Notes: generated from the letters alone by a model not told the origin. A DNA stretch of 64,000 nt from Anniella stebbinsi (GCA_029215795.1 JARDYH010000001.1:188425654-188489653); one strand, 5' to 3'; positions 13,390-24,799 are shown, counted from the stretch's first letter. Numbers and translations are program-made.

Positions 13390-13865
13390 TGATTGGGTGT
13401 GTTCGGATGACACTTTAGACAACAGAAGAGTTAATAACACACTCACCATGCGTTATTTTGCCAGTGCGTGCCACACAACATGTTGCCCCTCCCCCATCGC
13501 GCAGCTGAAAGTCCCAGCGTCCTTCTGGGCTGCTGTGTCTCCCCCCTCCCTCTGTCCTCTGGCCGTATCCCATCATGCACCGCAAGTTCTGCAGCTGTAT
13601 AGGAGCGGCAGGGATTTTTTCAGCTGCTCCTGCCGGTGAACTCTATGACCAAGTGGAATAGTGCACTGAGAGAGGGGGGCTCCCGACACACGGGTTTTGG
13701 GATAAACAACTGAGCAGCTCGTTGTATTCTCAGTTGTTTAATTGCCCGAAATAGCATACCGTCAGTTGTGTGTGCACTGTGTGTTGCCTTGCCACACGAC
13801 ACAATAAGCAACACAACTGACGGTTGCCTCTTCCCCCCTCCGTTGATTATCGTGTTGTCAGAACT
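13390..13865. mobile_element. Family B DNA transposon, about 475 bp
   Basis: Starts GTTCGGATGACACTTTAGAC and ends with the inverted counterpart GATTATCGTGTTGTCAGAAC. The body has the family's CACCGCAAGTTCTGCAGCTG, a GGAATAGTGCACTGAGAGAG block and ATAGCATACCGTCAGTTGTG followed by its own inverted echo CAACACAACTGACGGTTGCC. It looks close to full length for this family. Confidence 0.7.
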
Positions 13866-14020
13866 GAGCCATTCTCTAGACTCCAGAACATCCCTCAATC
13901 TGGTGCTCACCAGACATTTACGACTTCACCCATCTGCCTTGGCAGACATGGCCACTGCCACTGGTCAGAAATGCTGGAAGTTGTAATGCAAAGCCCAGGT
14001 TGGGAAAGGTTACCCTAGAA
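13866..14020. repeat. Degenerate MITE-like repeat (CCTCCAGATG type)
   Basis: Old copy with TCTGGTGCTCACCAGACATT, GGCAGACATGGCCACTGCC and a GCCCAGGTTGGGAAAGG end. It is diverged but in family order. Confidence 0.45.
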
Positions 14021-14489
14021 GTTCCTAACCAGGATGCACATCAAGACAGGCAAGCAACCACCCTCCCTCAAGGGGCAGCAATATGCAAGCTTGTGTCTGA
14101 TACGGAACGCCAAAACAGTACATGTGAAGTCTGTACTTCCAAGAGGCTGGTACATTTTAAAAGAAGCAGTTTAAGTAGGGATGATTCTTTCCTTAACTAA
14201 GTTCCTCCCCTGAAAACATTTGGAGTGGGGGCAAGATCCATGTTTAGTTATGCATTTCTTCACGTTATATTGTACAGTTCTCTCAGGAAAACCATTAGAT
14301 TACAGAAAAATCTTGCATAGCAGTTAAGAACCAATCTAGTTTACCACATCAATATCATGCAGATACAGCGCAAGACATTTTTACACCAAAAAAACCTCCT
14401 CCATGGCATTAAATAAGAAGGAAAGCCAAAGTTATAGTGAATAAAGGAGTTTCTTTTCTAGTCACTCACTAGGGAGTATCCAATCCCTT

Positions 14490-14700
14490 GTAGGTGTAGC
14501 GTAGCGCCCAAAAGTTGAGCACTTCATCAGGAAGTCCCAAGTTCTAATCTCGCTTCCCAGTGAGCTCACTGGTGGCCTTGGGCGAGCCATTCTCTCTCAG
14601 CCTCTCTCGTTCCCTCAATCTAAAATCTTACGTAGTCTTAAGAAAACGACGTCTAAAGTACTTTGAATACATTAAAGCACTATATAAATGCTACATATTT
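14490..14700 (+). mobile_element. tRNA-derived SINE, degenerate
   Basis: A tRNA-like head (GTGTAGCGTAGCGCCC, then AGTTCTAATCTC in the B-box position) is followed by GAGCTCACTGGTGGCCTTGG and a tail ATTAAAGCACTATATAAATG, the order of MIR/Sauria-like SINEs. It is not a functional tRNA. Confidence 0.55.
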
Positions 14701-14790
14701 ATTTTATTTTATTTATTACATCTTTATACTGCCCATTAGCCAAAGCTCTCTGGGCAGCGCACAGTTAAAAACCGTAAGAACAACAATATA
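14695..14790 (-). mobile_element. L2-like LINE 3' end, minus strand
   Basis: TTTATTACATCTTTATACTG followed by AGCCAAAGCTCTCTGGGCAG is the reverse complement of the L2 tail seen intact at 58020-58088 (CCCAGAGAGCTTCGGCTATG). Only the last 95 bp is present. Confidence 0.7.
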
Positions 14791-15210
14791 AATTTAAACA
14801 CCAAAAAGTTTTTTTTTAAAAAAAAGGTAGTGTAAAACAACGCAAAATATTACTGCTGCTGTAACTGCATTGACACAAAAAATGAGGGAAGGACCAACAG
14901 GCAAGTGAACAGGAGGCATGCAAAAGAGGGATCCATCCCACAAGTGTTTACTTAGGCATAAAAGTCTTGCTATGCCGAACGGGTCTTGCTCACCCCCCCA
15001 CACCCCTACTTCTGCACAGGGTTGCAGCCTAACCCAAGTTGGGGGGGGGGGGGAGGAGGAGGAGGAGGAAGGGCGGGCTACGATCCCAGGCACGCGCTTC
15101 CTCGGGAGTAAAGCTGCCGTGGGAGCCCAGGCGAGGCGAGGCTGCCGACTCGAAGAGAAGAGGAGCAGGAGAGGGGAAGGAGCGGCAGAGAGGCGCGGAC
15201 CTCTCCTTAC

Positions 15211-15394
15211 CTTCGATGGCGATGACGTGCTCCCGGATCTGGTTCTGCAGCGCCGGCTCCTCCACCCGCTCCAGGAGCTCGTAGATGGAGTAGATGTTGG
15301 GGTGCACCGACTCGAACCGCTGGATCTCCGCCCGGATGGCCGCCGAGTGGGCCAGATGCTGCTGCTGGTGCTGGTGGTGCTGCTGGTAGTTCAT
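15211..15394 (-). CDS. AGAP1: AGAP1 first coding exon (partial gene)
   Basis: The exon encodes 61 residues plus the first base of codon 62. It starts with ATG at 15394 (MNYQQ...) and ends at a consensus donor (GAAG|GTAAGG, GT at 15210-15209). The block IRAEIQRFESVHPNIYSIYE followed by LLERVEEPALQNQIREHVIA is, from memory, the N-terminus of vertebrate AGAP1; the paralogue AGAP3 has a different IYDLIERIED-type segment. AGAP1 is an Arf GTPase-activating protein of endosomal membranes with GTP-binding-like, PH, ArfGAP and ankyrin domains, all encoded by exons beyond the left end of this window. Phase 1 splicing after GAA-G fits continuation into an Asp codon. The start lies in a CpG island and the frame is clean. 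Odd point: residues 5-16 form a His/Gln-rich tract that is shorter in the mammalian protein as I remember it. Gene identity is near certain; the exact transcription start is not visible. Confidence 0.93.
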
Positions 15395-15951
15395 GGCGGG
15401 GGGGGGGGCGAGGGGGGCAGCTCCAACGACCGCCCCCCGCACACACCGACACAGTGGCCGGCCGACCCACCGGCCACCCCCGAGGCGGGCGAGGGGGGAC
15501 AGGCAGCTGCCCGCCAGTCAGTCAGTCAGTCAGTCCGCCCAGCCCACGCCAAGCCCCGGTGCTGTCAGCCCATCTCCCGCCCAGCCCAGGAGGCCCAGGA
15601 GAGCAGGGACAGGGGCCGGGCACGGAGGCCCAACCCCATGGTGGGGAGAACCAGGCAGGCACCGGCGGCGCTCTCCCCCTCACCCGCCCGTCCCCCTCAC
15701 GGCCACCCACGACACGGCCGAGCCCCGGGAGCCGCTGCCTTGGCACGGCCGGCGCAGTCGCAGAACCCCCCGGCCACAAAGCCGGACCCCGACCCAGCCC
15801 CTCCCACCTCAGCAAGCCAACCAACCCGAAGCCTCCGCTCGGCGGCAGACCCCGCCTCCTTCGCGTGACGACACAGAATCCCCGCCCACCGACAAGGCAC
15901 CAGTCCTGCAGAGAGCGGGATCCATGGAGGGGAGGGGAAGCGCCCGCCGCT

Positions 15952-15968
15952 TTCTGGGAATTGTAGTT
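15952..15968 (-). promoter_or_regulatory. ZNF143/THAP11-type promoter site
   Basis: The minus strand reads AACTACAATTCCCAGAA, a near match to the known ZNF143 (SBS) motif ACTACAAYTCCCAGMATGC. It lies about 560 bp upstream of the AGAP1 ATG inside the CpG island, where such sites usually sit close to the transcription start. The match is seen directly; binding is inferred. Confidence 0.6.
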
Positions 15969-16015
15969 TGAATCCTCTCGTAGGCGACCATTTCCTGCCC
16001 TCCTTTCCGATGTCC

Positions 16016-16023
16016 TGACGTCA
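16016..16023. promoter_or_regulatory. Palindromic cAMP response element
   Basis: This is a full TGACGTCA octamer at the upstream edge of the AGAP1 CpG island, about 50 bp beyond the ZNF143-like site. CREB/ATF proteins bind such sites, often in CpG island promoters. Function is inferred from sequence and position only. Confidence 0.55.
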
Positions 16024-16351
16024 CTCTCCTCAATGGGTCTCACCGGCGCTGCGATCCTGGCACAGGGTCGACGCGTCCTTCCGCCCGCGAGTGGGAAGGG
16101 AAAGTCAGGAGGGGAGGCTGCGACCCACCCCCACCCACCCCCACCAGCAGCACCCCGGTTCCGTGGTTCACGCAGGTTTTGTGGGTCCTACGGGCTCTGT
16201 GGCAGCACCTTCGCCTTTCATCAGCCTGAAGGGTAGTTGCAGAAGGGCCGTTGCTTTCATTACGTATCCCGTTATGCGTCACGTTAGGATGCTCTGCACT
16301 CGTTAACCATCCCAAAGTGCAGAAGAGCGTCTAGCCTTGCTCGCTTTAATA

Positions 16352-16432
16352 TTGAGCCTATCCACACTACTGCTTTAAAACAGTTTAAAACTGCTATAAA
16401 CTGTTTTAAAACAGTAGTATAGATCAGCTCAA
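16352..16432. mobile_element. 81-bp palindromic MITE
   Basis: TTGAGCCTATCCACACTACT at the left is answered by AGTAGTATAGATCAGCTCAA at the right, around CTGCTTTAAAACAGTTTAAA and its complement. The whole unit can fold into one hairpin. The end motif (GAGCC.ATC.ACAC) matches the larger DNA transposons at 38.07 and 61.67 kb. Confidence 0.65.
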
Positions 16433-16924
16433 TGTGTTGCCATCAGCACTACTAGAAGGACGGTTTAGTAAAATGAGCGGATTTGTCCCTGTGTCACTGG
16501 AACCATAGAATCTGTCAAAGATGTCCTTTTTACATTGCAACAGGTACAAGGAATGCAGGAAGAAGCTAATCTTTCCATTATTAAGAGCCTCTTCTGGAAG
16601 TAACCCCACAACTTTGGTATTAATTTGTTTACGGGATGTGTCCTCCTGTATTACTGAAAGGGTCTCTTAAAGTTTTTTATGACATCAGTGCAAATTATTT
16701 TTAAAAATTTGCAATCCTCCTGAGAGAAGGAAGTCTACAAAGCTGTGTCTTATTTTCATGTCACTTTTTAACTAACTTTTGTATGTTTTGTATTGACTTT
16801 TCTGGTCTGTGATCATAATAAATGATTGATTCATTGATTGAATAATGTTAGGATAACATACATCTTCCCAAGGATATCCACAAAACAGGAAACCTTTTGA
16901 TGTATCCAAATCTGCCAGAGATAA

Positions 16925-17012
16925 TCTCCCTTTTAATTTTTTTAAATTTTTGTAACCGCCCAGACAGCTTCGGCTATGGGGCGGTATATGAATGTAAATC
17001 ATCATCATCATT
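16925..17012 (+). mobile_element. L2-like LINE 3' end fragment
   Basis: ACCGCCCAGACAGCTTCGGC then TATGGGGCGGTATATGAATG is the L2 tail, followed by a short (CAT)n instead of the usual (TAAA)n. Confidence 0.75.
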
Positions 17013-17199
17013 TCCTTGATAGTCCATTGCCTAGACCCCAAAGGTGAAAGGAATATCTTCCTGTTTACCTGCCATTCATTGGTAAAACTTTTTAAAACAT
17101 TTTTTTAAAAATAGAATTCTTTTGTCACTTGGGGCTAAGCTAAATGTTCTTGCAATCACATGTTTGGTTTAGTTACTCTAGAATAAGCACACGTGACCC

Positions 17200-17425
17200 C
17201 CGGTTAGGATTGGGACTATGGTACCACAGGAGGAGGAGTTAAAGCTGCCCCACCCATTTTCATCCTCAAATTCCATCCAATCCCCACAGGGAGGTTAAAA
17301 ACTGCTTTCATTGATTCCAATGGAGGCATTTTAACTCCCCTGGTGATGGGAGAATTTTGGGATGAAAATGATTAGGGGAGGGAAGCTTACCCCTCCTCCT
17401 GGAGTGCGGTGGTCCCAATCTGAAT
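17200..17425. mobile_element. Palindromic MITE, about 225 bp
   Basis: GGATTGGGACTATGGTACCA and AGGAGGAGGAGTTAAA at the left are mirrored by CCCCTCCTCCTGGAG and GTGGTCCCAATCTGAAT at the right, with TTTTCATCCTCAAATTC and GAATTTTGGGATGAAAA closer in. The unit is non-coding. Confidence 0.6.
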
Positions 17426-17794
17426 TCAGGCTGCATGTACTTACTCTGGAGTAAATAAACCAATCACGCATAGCTCAGTTATATAAGATTACAAGTACAT
17501 TTAGTTTGGCCCTTTTTTATTCTGGGCATCCATCCAGTGAGATGTGTACACATTGCAGCTCTCCAGATGACCCCTGCATTGTGAGTCTTTTATCTCAAAA
17601 GAATTTTGTGTAGGTTAGCAAGCTTTTATTTCTCTTATTCCTTTAATAAATTCCAATTTGGACCTTAGGTTTCAGTATAAGTTTCTGAGGATAGCAAGAG
17701 AAACTTCCCTCCTGACCTGCCTAGCAACTCAGGCCCATCTACCCATGTTTGTATATTTGTGCTTAAGAGGAAGTAAGAGGAAATCATAGACTGA

Positions 17795-18083
17795 GTTCGG
17801 ATGACACTTTAGGCAATGGAGGGGGGAAGAGGCAACTGTCCGTTGTGTGATTATTGTGTCGTGGGGGGGGGGAGCACACAACAGATAGTATATTATATAA
17901 CAACAGGGAAAAACAGCGGGCTGCTCCGTTGTTTATCGGAGACCTGTTCCTTATCATGACGCCAGGATTTTCACCCATGCAATGGGGGGAGGAGCAACGT
18001 GTCATGTGTCAGGCAACGTAAAAATAACAAACCATCAGTTGCCTCTTCCCCCCTCTGTTGCCTAACGTGTCGTCCGTACCCAG
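17795..18083. mobile_element. Family B DNA transposon, short form
   Basis: Left end GAGTTCGGATGACACTTTAG and right end CTAACGTGTCGTCCGTACCC are inverted. Both flanks of the core carry the GAGGCAACTG/CAGTTGCCTC pair. About 290 bp, so shorter than the copies at 13.4 and 30.3 kb. Confidence 0.65.
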
Positions 18084-18160
18084 CCTTAGAATAATAGAGT
18101 AGTGGAGTTGGAAGGGGCTTATAAGGCTATTGAGTCCAATCCCCTGCTCAATGTAAGCAG
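18084..18160 (-). mobile_element. CR1 3' end fragment, minus strand
   Basis: TAGAATAATAGAGTAGTGGA then TTGGAAGGGG, TTGAGTCCAATCCCCTGCTC is the CR1 terminal segment seen at 4090-4160. About 75 bp remain. Confidence 0.75.
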
Positions 18161-21100
18161 GCCACTTGCCCAGAGTAACAGGTCTCAGGTGGTTGCTACC
18201 TATTCCAAGGCAGATAACTAGTTTGTAGCTCTGCAGTTGTCCTACCCAGGCTTTGAGGGCAAAGAAGATGGGGACAGGATTCAACCAATCTGATATAATC
18301 ATGCCCAAGAGGCCTGCCTCACAAGGTACTTGTGGCACAGCAAATTGTTACAACCCCTTCTATTCCCTTCCCTGCTGCAATTTTTTTTCCTGATGCCACA
18401 AACTGAATGTTGTCCATCAGGTTTTTAAAGTAAATGGATAATTGATTGCTATGTTCAAAAAGATGGTTTTTGTGTGGTTTTCAAAACAAATAGTCTCCTT
18501 GATTATACAATAATTTGTAATAAATAAAATACTAATCCTCTGGGGATGTGGAGATAAGGGATGCTGAAGATATAGTTTATAGTTGTTCTGACTTTTCCTG
18601 GCATGGAATCAATGAAGCCTTATTTAATCTATGCTGGTGTTTACTTCCTGTGGAACCTTTGGCAGGCATCCTTTTCTGACAGTGGAACAAATGCTGTCTG
18701 TGAAATGATCATGGGCTGGCGGGAACAGTGATATGATGCACAAGAGGAAAATATTTTTGCCATAGAGAAAGATTTGTGAATTAATTCCCAAGTATTTAGC
18801 TCAGATACCTCTTTGCCAATTTCCCCTCCACAATTAGATATCTAATGCAAAAGTGGACTTGTCATAACCATCTCTCTGGAAAGCCTCCCTCTCCTAGTAA
18901 GCCTATATGAAGCATACTAGTTTACAGAGCAGCCCTAATCTCATGGGGAGTAACATTTGGTTTCAGTAAAATAGGTCACTGAGAATTCATTAGAGCTAGA
19001 ACTGTTAGATTCAGTTGAAGTGAAAGGAATTAACCCACACATGAGAATTTAGAAATCCTATCAAAATAAGGGTATGCATATTTGCTGCAAAAGACTTTCT
19101 TGCCCCACTCAGGTGCAGAAGTACATGCCTCTTTACAAACATTTACCCTTACTGTGTTGTATCACCTCACCACTGTGAAGGATGGGGAAAAGGGAACTGG
19201 AAGTATTGTATGCCATAAGAACTGCAAACTTTCTCTTTACTCTGCTCGTTTGAGCAGGCCAAGATGTTCAATTTTATATTGCTTTACTGCTGTGAAAGTC
19301 ATTTCTGGACAAAGTGTATTTGCTCATTCTACTACTACTGTTACTACACACACACTGGTATGTCATGATGGCAATGCACAATACCAGGAAGGGAAGACTG
19401 TACCCTGTCACATCAGTGAAACATATGAGGTTTCTCTTATATAGAGATAATGATGAAATCACCGTAAAAGGAGCTCTCAAGGTTTTAATTTGTTTGTTGC
19501 TGAATTGCAGCACGATATAGATCGTAAATGGATAAGAAGGTAATGCTTATATTGTCTCAAGAATGTACGAAGAAATATTTACACGCTAATTGACAGTTTC
19601 TTTGAAGAACTCTATCAAAAAGGATATCCAGATGTGAATAGTCAGTGTGTATTCTCAATATAACAGCAACTAGCATTTTCAGTCAGCAAATCAATGAAAA
19701 CTTGTTCATTTTAAAGATATAGTTTATTAAGAGTGAGCAGAAGGTAAACAGAAGTAAAACCTCAGAAGTAAGCATCGGGTTGCAGAGCACTTCTTTCCAG
19801 TTTGCTGTTTTAGACCTCGGAGTCAGAAATCTCCCCACCCCCTGTTTATCACTGTGCTAAGCTACATCTCTGCTGAGAAGCGGAACACAGAGAGGACAAA
19901 AAGGGGATAGTTCCGGGGGCAGGAGGGGAGGGCATCGCAGAAGCGTATTTGTCACTTCCTATAGGGTCTCTAGGTCCCTTCCCTCCTCGAAGCCATGCCT
20001 AGATGGGTGAAATGGGCCATCTAGGCAAAACTGCAGAGCAGCCAGAGTACAGAGGAAAGAATCCGCTCTGTGCTCCAGCCACTCTGCATAGAATAGTCGG
20101 CTGTCTCTGATTTCGGAGGGTGACAACTATCTAGATAGGATTGCGCCCTAAAAGACTGAGGAAGTCCCCACTTCAAATATCTCTTCTACACTACCTTTGG
20201 CAATCCACCTTCTCAGCTTCAGCCCAAAACCAATCAGTCATCATCATCATCATCATCATCATCCACCTGACATGGTTGAACAAGATAAGGTATACGGTAT
20301 GGTGGTGGCAGCTACTTTGGAGTTAAAACCTGGGTAGTTCATAGCTTTCATTTAAGTTTTTTTGTTAAAGATATCCCAGGTCTGAGTTTGACTGCAAGAA
20401 TAATTTGCTTTGACTAAATCAACTCTTTGGAGTCAGGACAAGTTACAATACATTCTTACACTATTCATCATTCATCAGCCGCAAGCACTATTTTAGGCTG
20501 AGAGAATGATCCATGGCTGACCACAGATTTTCATTGGTATCCCACCAATGGATCTTTTCCCTTCAGGATTCATGTGCAACCCCAGATCCAGAAATAATGC
20601 CCTTGACCCTTCAGGTCACATGGCTGCCAGAACTCACTCTGTCAGAACTCACTCTGTTGAATCAAACACCAGGAAACAAATGGTCAACCATTAAAATTAA
20701 TTCAACCTAATTTTAAACACATTATCCTAGAAAGTCCCAGAAGTATACACTTTATAGGTAGGGCAGGATCTTATCAAAGAATGGAGAAGAGGAGATGGCA
20801 CTTTATTGTTCACTATCACAGAAGAACATTTATCTGATGGTACAGTGCTGTATATTTACTGTAATACTAAACTTAGGTCCTTTTTAGATTCTTTCCTTCA
20901 TTGAGTTATAAAGTATTTGTATTTGGTGAAGGGAAAGAAAGTGTATCACCTGATATTTCCTAGCTAAGGCCTGCATTTTTTCTGAATACAAAGCTGTTAC
21001 AGTCTCAGAAAATTCTAGTGATCAGAGCAGTGATGGCTATTGTTAAGGCTCATTAAGTAGAAAAAGATTTCACCATGTTAAATGACATTCAGGGGTGTGG

Positions 21101-21205
21101 GTTGTTCTAACCTCATAACATCGGAATGGTTTGACCAATTGTTCTGAAATTTACAGTTGCCAGAATATATTTTAAAGGCTGTATCTCCTGATATGATTGA
21201 GGATA
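18161..21205. other. Intergenic, no gene seen
   Basis: AT-rich sequence with only short ORFs. It contains a (TCA)n run at 20238-20263. I see no splice-flanked conserved exon, RNA gene or well-preserved mobile element. Confidence 0.5.
20238..20263 (+). repeat. (TCA)n microsatellite
   Basis: Nearly nine perfect TCA units. Confidence 0.95.
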
Positions 21206-21330
21206 TGTCTTATTTATTTATTTGAAGTATTATTATGCTGCTCCTCAGCCAAAATGATTCCCAGATTATCTCATATATAATCAATTAAACAAGATAGTAT
21301 CTGCCTGCAGGCTTACAATCTAAAAAGACA
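21206..21330 (-). mobile_element. LINE/SINE 3' tail fragment, minus strand
   Basis: TATTTATTTATTTGAAGTAT, then CTGCTCCTCAGCCAAAATGA and a GGCTTACAATCTAAAAAG end. The layout is the reverse complement of an L2/SINE-type tail. Old copy. Confidence 0.45.
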
Positions 21331-21829
21331 CAACACTCAAGAAAAAAAGGGATGGGGAGGGAAGAGGAGAAATAATTATTTTAGCAGATCCGATGGAATG
21401 GCCTTGCTCTCCATCTCATATCCCTCAGTACAGCCTGCTGGAAGAACTGCTGGTGGTGACAGCTGAAAACTGAAGTCCAAGATGCCTAAAGGAATAAAAT
21501 ATCAAAGAGTCAATTCAAAGATATTATAAACAAAATGGCAGGTAGAGGGAAGAATTTAATACTTGTGGTTTGACTGGAAAATGTAATAAATGCTTAGTGC
21601 CCTTTTTCATCCATGTTTGCTTGTTCTAAGAGAGGATGTTAATAAAAGGGACTAGAAACGCAAGAGCTTTGTAATTCAAGTGATATGTCAACATAGTAGA
21701 CTTTTCATTGTCAACATTGTCCCATAGTGGATTACAATACATTCTCAGAAAAGTGTTCATTACTATAGTAACAAGAAACGGTAAAAATGAACCTTAGTAG
21801 AAGGTGCCCATGCAGCTGTGATTATATAA

Positions 21830-22400
21830 TACATTATGGCCACTCCTGACTTTGGCTGCAGAGTTCTGCAGATTTTTCAAAGATTTCCAAGACAAAATCC
21901 TAAAGAGAAATCCAGGACCAGCCCTCCCATAAAGTGGGGCAAGATCCCTGCCTTGGACAGTGGTGAATCAGGAGGAGTGGCCCTCCTATCCACAGCAGAG
22001 GGTGTACCTGCCACTGCCTTAACCAGCCAAGGTATCTTGGCTGCAGTGGCAACAGCTGCTGCTATTACCTTTCCAATGCAGAGCAACGGCTTGGCCCGAT
22101 GCCTCACTTTGAGGGGTCTTTCTTCAGGGCAAGGCATTGATGGGTGAGACTGATGGGGAGAAGGAAGAGGAGGAGGAGTCGGGCCCTCCCACTGCAGGTG
22201 ATGCAACATCTGCTGGCCCGAGGGGGGGGGACCTCCGCTTTTACCTATGTGAGTCTAGTAGCTATTAAAATTTATTAGCAGGCCTGGATGTCCTGCTTGT
22301 GGGTTTCCCATCAACAGCTACTTATCCATGGTGTAAAGACAATGCTGGACTAGATGGACCCTTGGTCTGACGCAGCATGGCTCTTATATTCTTATGTTAA
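21830..22400 (+). mobile_element. Retroposon fragment with CR1-like 3' end
   Basis: The last part (22290-22400) carries ATGCTGGACTAGATGGACCC and a TTATATTCTTATGTT end, the common reptile CR1-like terminus with an octamer-type tail. Upstream (21836-22147) is a 103-codon frame without recognised motifs in a slightly GC-richer stretch, probably the same element. Only the 3' end is identified with confidence. Confidence 0.5.
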
Positions 22401-22666
22401 GTTCAGATCAAGGCTATGATAGGCTTCAGGGTTAGCTGTCTGTAGCTCTTCCCCCAATACTAAACAAACACACAATGTTAGTGCATGCTCATTTTTTCTA
22501 ATTTGCAGTGCTGATCAAACCCATGGTCAGCCACGGTGCACCGTCCTCCCACGTTTGTTTGTTTTTAATTTATTTGTATAGCGGAATTTCAACAACACAA
22601 GACAAAACAAGAGGAAAAAAAATAGCTACATATATTTGAACATATCAGTTTCAATGCATGCATATG

Positions 22667-22670
<4 letters not shown>

Positions 22671-22714
<44 letters not shown>
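22671..22714 (+). repeat. (GT)22 microsatellite
   Basis: 44 bp of uninterrupted GT dinucleotide. Confidence 0.98.
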
Positions 22715-22720
<6 letters not shown>

Positions 22721-23588
22721 TGGCTAAGAGTCATACATAAACTTCAACAAAGCAGACCAAATGTACAAATAAGTATCCATTTGCAGGTGGTGTCTGTATA
22801 CCACCCATTCAAATGTTGAAAGTGTTGTAAGGTCTTCAACACACTGCATTATTGGAGGTGAGTGTTTAACCTTCCAATATTGTATTCATATTTGTATCTA
22901 GAGTTCCTGTATTTATTTAAAAATAAATAAAATACAGAGGCACAGTAAGGTGTTTTTTAAAATTCATTTCCCCCTTGTATTTTCATTGTATCTTTAAAGC
23001 TGACTCTGGAAAATATTGTCACATTGTCAACTTCAACCATAAACTGAGCTTTAATGCTTCAAAGACGCTGCTGTATTAAAGAAGGATTGTTAACTAAAAG
23101 AACTCTGCACTACCAACCTGTCTCGGCCTTTCTGCACTACCAGCTGTGTCAGCCAAGCAAGAACTTCATTCTGTGGTGAGTCTAAACACGGAAGAAGGAA
23201 AAAGGAGGAGAAATCATGGACATGGCAGCCTCAATGAGCACACAACCTGTACAAAGGTGAGGGAATACTGAGGCTGCATACAGCGCAAGTGCAAAACCAC
23301 AGTTCAGTTAAATAGAAAAAGAATTAAGTTTGTGCAATGGAAATTATACTTTAAAAAAAGTTGGTAGGGCACATTCTACAATTTTTTAAAAAATGTATTG
23401 ACTATAATACTGCCTGTGGATATTTTTAAAAGCTCCGCACTCTGAACATTTGTGTGCCAGCTGAAAAACTGCACTATGATTTTCAGCAGGGTATAGTAGT
23501 AAAGGTTCTTTGGGCAGTATTAATTTCATGATGGCTGTACACTGGAGTTTGGTTCAATGGAGTTTACTTCATGGCTAGTTCTATCACT

Positions 23589-23592
<4 letters not shown>

Positions 23593-23638
<46 letters not shown>

Positions 23639-23663
23639 GTGTGTGTGTATATATATATATATA
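23593..23663 (+). repeat. Compound (CT)n-(GT)n-(AT)n microsatellite
   Basis: About 21 CT units, then short GT and AT runs in direct succession. Confidence 0.97.
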
Positions 23664-23813
23664 ATTTGAAGGGGAGAGGTCGGGGGGAGTAATAGGTACC
23701 AAATAGCACTGAGTTTTTGCACCATGGTTGCCATTTTCAGTTGTGTGACTTATGCTGATTCTGTTGGGTCCTGATTTGACATTTGCAATAGTTGGCATCA
23801 ACATTAGGCATAC

Positions 23814-23985
23814 TAGAGTGCCCATATACAAAAGAAGGCAGGGCCCCTGCAACTTTAACTGTTGTGATGAAGAGGGAATTTCACCAGGAACTAATTGCAT
23901 ACAAATGACACTGGCTGAAATTCCCTTTGCTCTACAACTGTTAAAGTTACATGAGCTCTGTCCTCCTTTTCATATGGTCAGCCTA
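23814..23985. mobile_element. hAT-like MITE (TAGGCTGACCATATG family)
   Basis: Right end CATATGGTCAGCCTA preceded by TCCTCCTTTT; left end diverged (TAGAGTGCCCATATACAAAA). The inner inverted pair is TTTAACTGTTGTGATGAAGA and ACAACTGTTAAAGTTACATG. The family is anchored by the copy at 30500-30819, which has a perfect 8-bp target duplication. Confidence 0.75.
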
Positions 23986-24433
23986 CTCAACATGGAATTT
24001 AGCCTGGTGTCTCTCACAGGTCTCAAGCTCAGTGAAATAGTGTGCCTGACGCTTTACACCTTCTGCTTGGCAGCGCTTGTAAACTATGGTGGGAGAATTG
24101 AATTCAAGGAACTCAGAATGTAACTGTGCCATTATTCACTTGGCACATAATTGCAATTTCTTGGCATCCCACACAAGACAAAAATGAACTAATGCTTTTA
24201 ATAGTGTCACAAGCTTTGGCCATAGGCTGAATGCAGTAGAAAAGGAAGCTTTGATACACTAGATGAATATGGCAATGGGGAGTGGCCATGACAGACAATT
24301 GCTTTTCTGTCTTCATGCAAAATGAGCTTTTAAAGAAGCATGTGTCCACAGTATCATCGCCATGTAATGCTCTGTTTTCTAGTATTAGCTACTGAAACGT
24401 TTTTGGGAATATTGCTGAAGATCCCTTCAGTTG

Positions 24434-24434
<1 letters not shown>

Positions 24435-24480
<46 letters not shown>
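24435..24480 (+). repeat. (CA)23 microsatellite
   Basis: 46 bp of uninterrupted CA dinucleotide. Confidence 0.98.
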
Positions 24481-24482
<2 letters not shown>

Positions 24483-24799
24483 TTTAAGTCTGTTTCCTTC
24501 CTTTTCCTTAAGCTTTCATCCTGTTTTTACAATGAAATTCCTGGAGACAGTAATGGAAATTAATACAACTTAACATTATCTTTTGAGTGTTCTTCCTTCT
24601 AGCCTCCTTCCTCAGATAATCTCAGATTGCTTCCTCGGTAAATAAATAAATAACTAGATTTACTTAATGAAGCTGGGAATGAGCAACTTGTTAGCCACTG
24701 AAGGCTGATATGGAGAATTATTAAAATAGAAAGCTGATTGACAGCACAATTCTATAGCAAGGGTCAGCCCTACCAAAATTGGTGGGATAGCTAATACCC

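Larger units (their letters stand above)
1..15210 (-). other. AGAP1: AGAP1 intron 1 (5' part)
   Basis: Everything left of the exon 1 donor should be intron 1 of AGAP1, which is very long in vertebrates. I see no further AGAP1 coding block; the next exon, which should continue ...DAFVNSQEW, is not in the window. The intron holds the repeats listed separately. I see no gene or recognisable element in the stretches 1-390, 770-2800, 2830-4085, 5425-6149, 7925-8900, 9730-10460, 10560-11745, 11870-12500, 12980-13390 and 14020-14490, which are AT-rich with scattered short ORFs. Confidence 0.8.
15030..16150 (-). promoter_or_regulatory. AGAP1: CpG island promoter and 5' UTR region of AGAP1
   Basis: About 1.1 kb is strongly GC- and CpG-rich in an otherwise AT-rich window and surrounds the AGAP1 start codon. 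Bases from 15395 to roughly 15.95 kb should hold the 5' UTR and core promoter. No TATA box is obvious, as usual for CpG island promoters. A G run followed by GGA repeats (15041-15069) lies just inside intron 1, and a short tandem GTCA run lies at about 15516-15536. Long open frames on both strands here follow from GC-rich composition and are not read as genes. Confidence 0.85.

Noticed and set aside
14918..16043. Long open frames of 170-316 codons on both strands over the AGAP1 CpG island
   Set aside because: They result from GC-rich sequence with few stops, are Pro/Arg/Gly-rich with no motif, and overlap the true exon in other frames.
23526..23900. 124-codon minus ORF with Arg-Glu repeats
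   Set aside because: The repeats are the (CT)n microsatellite and the rest is a hAT-like MITE.
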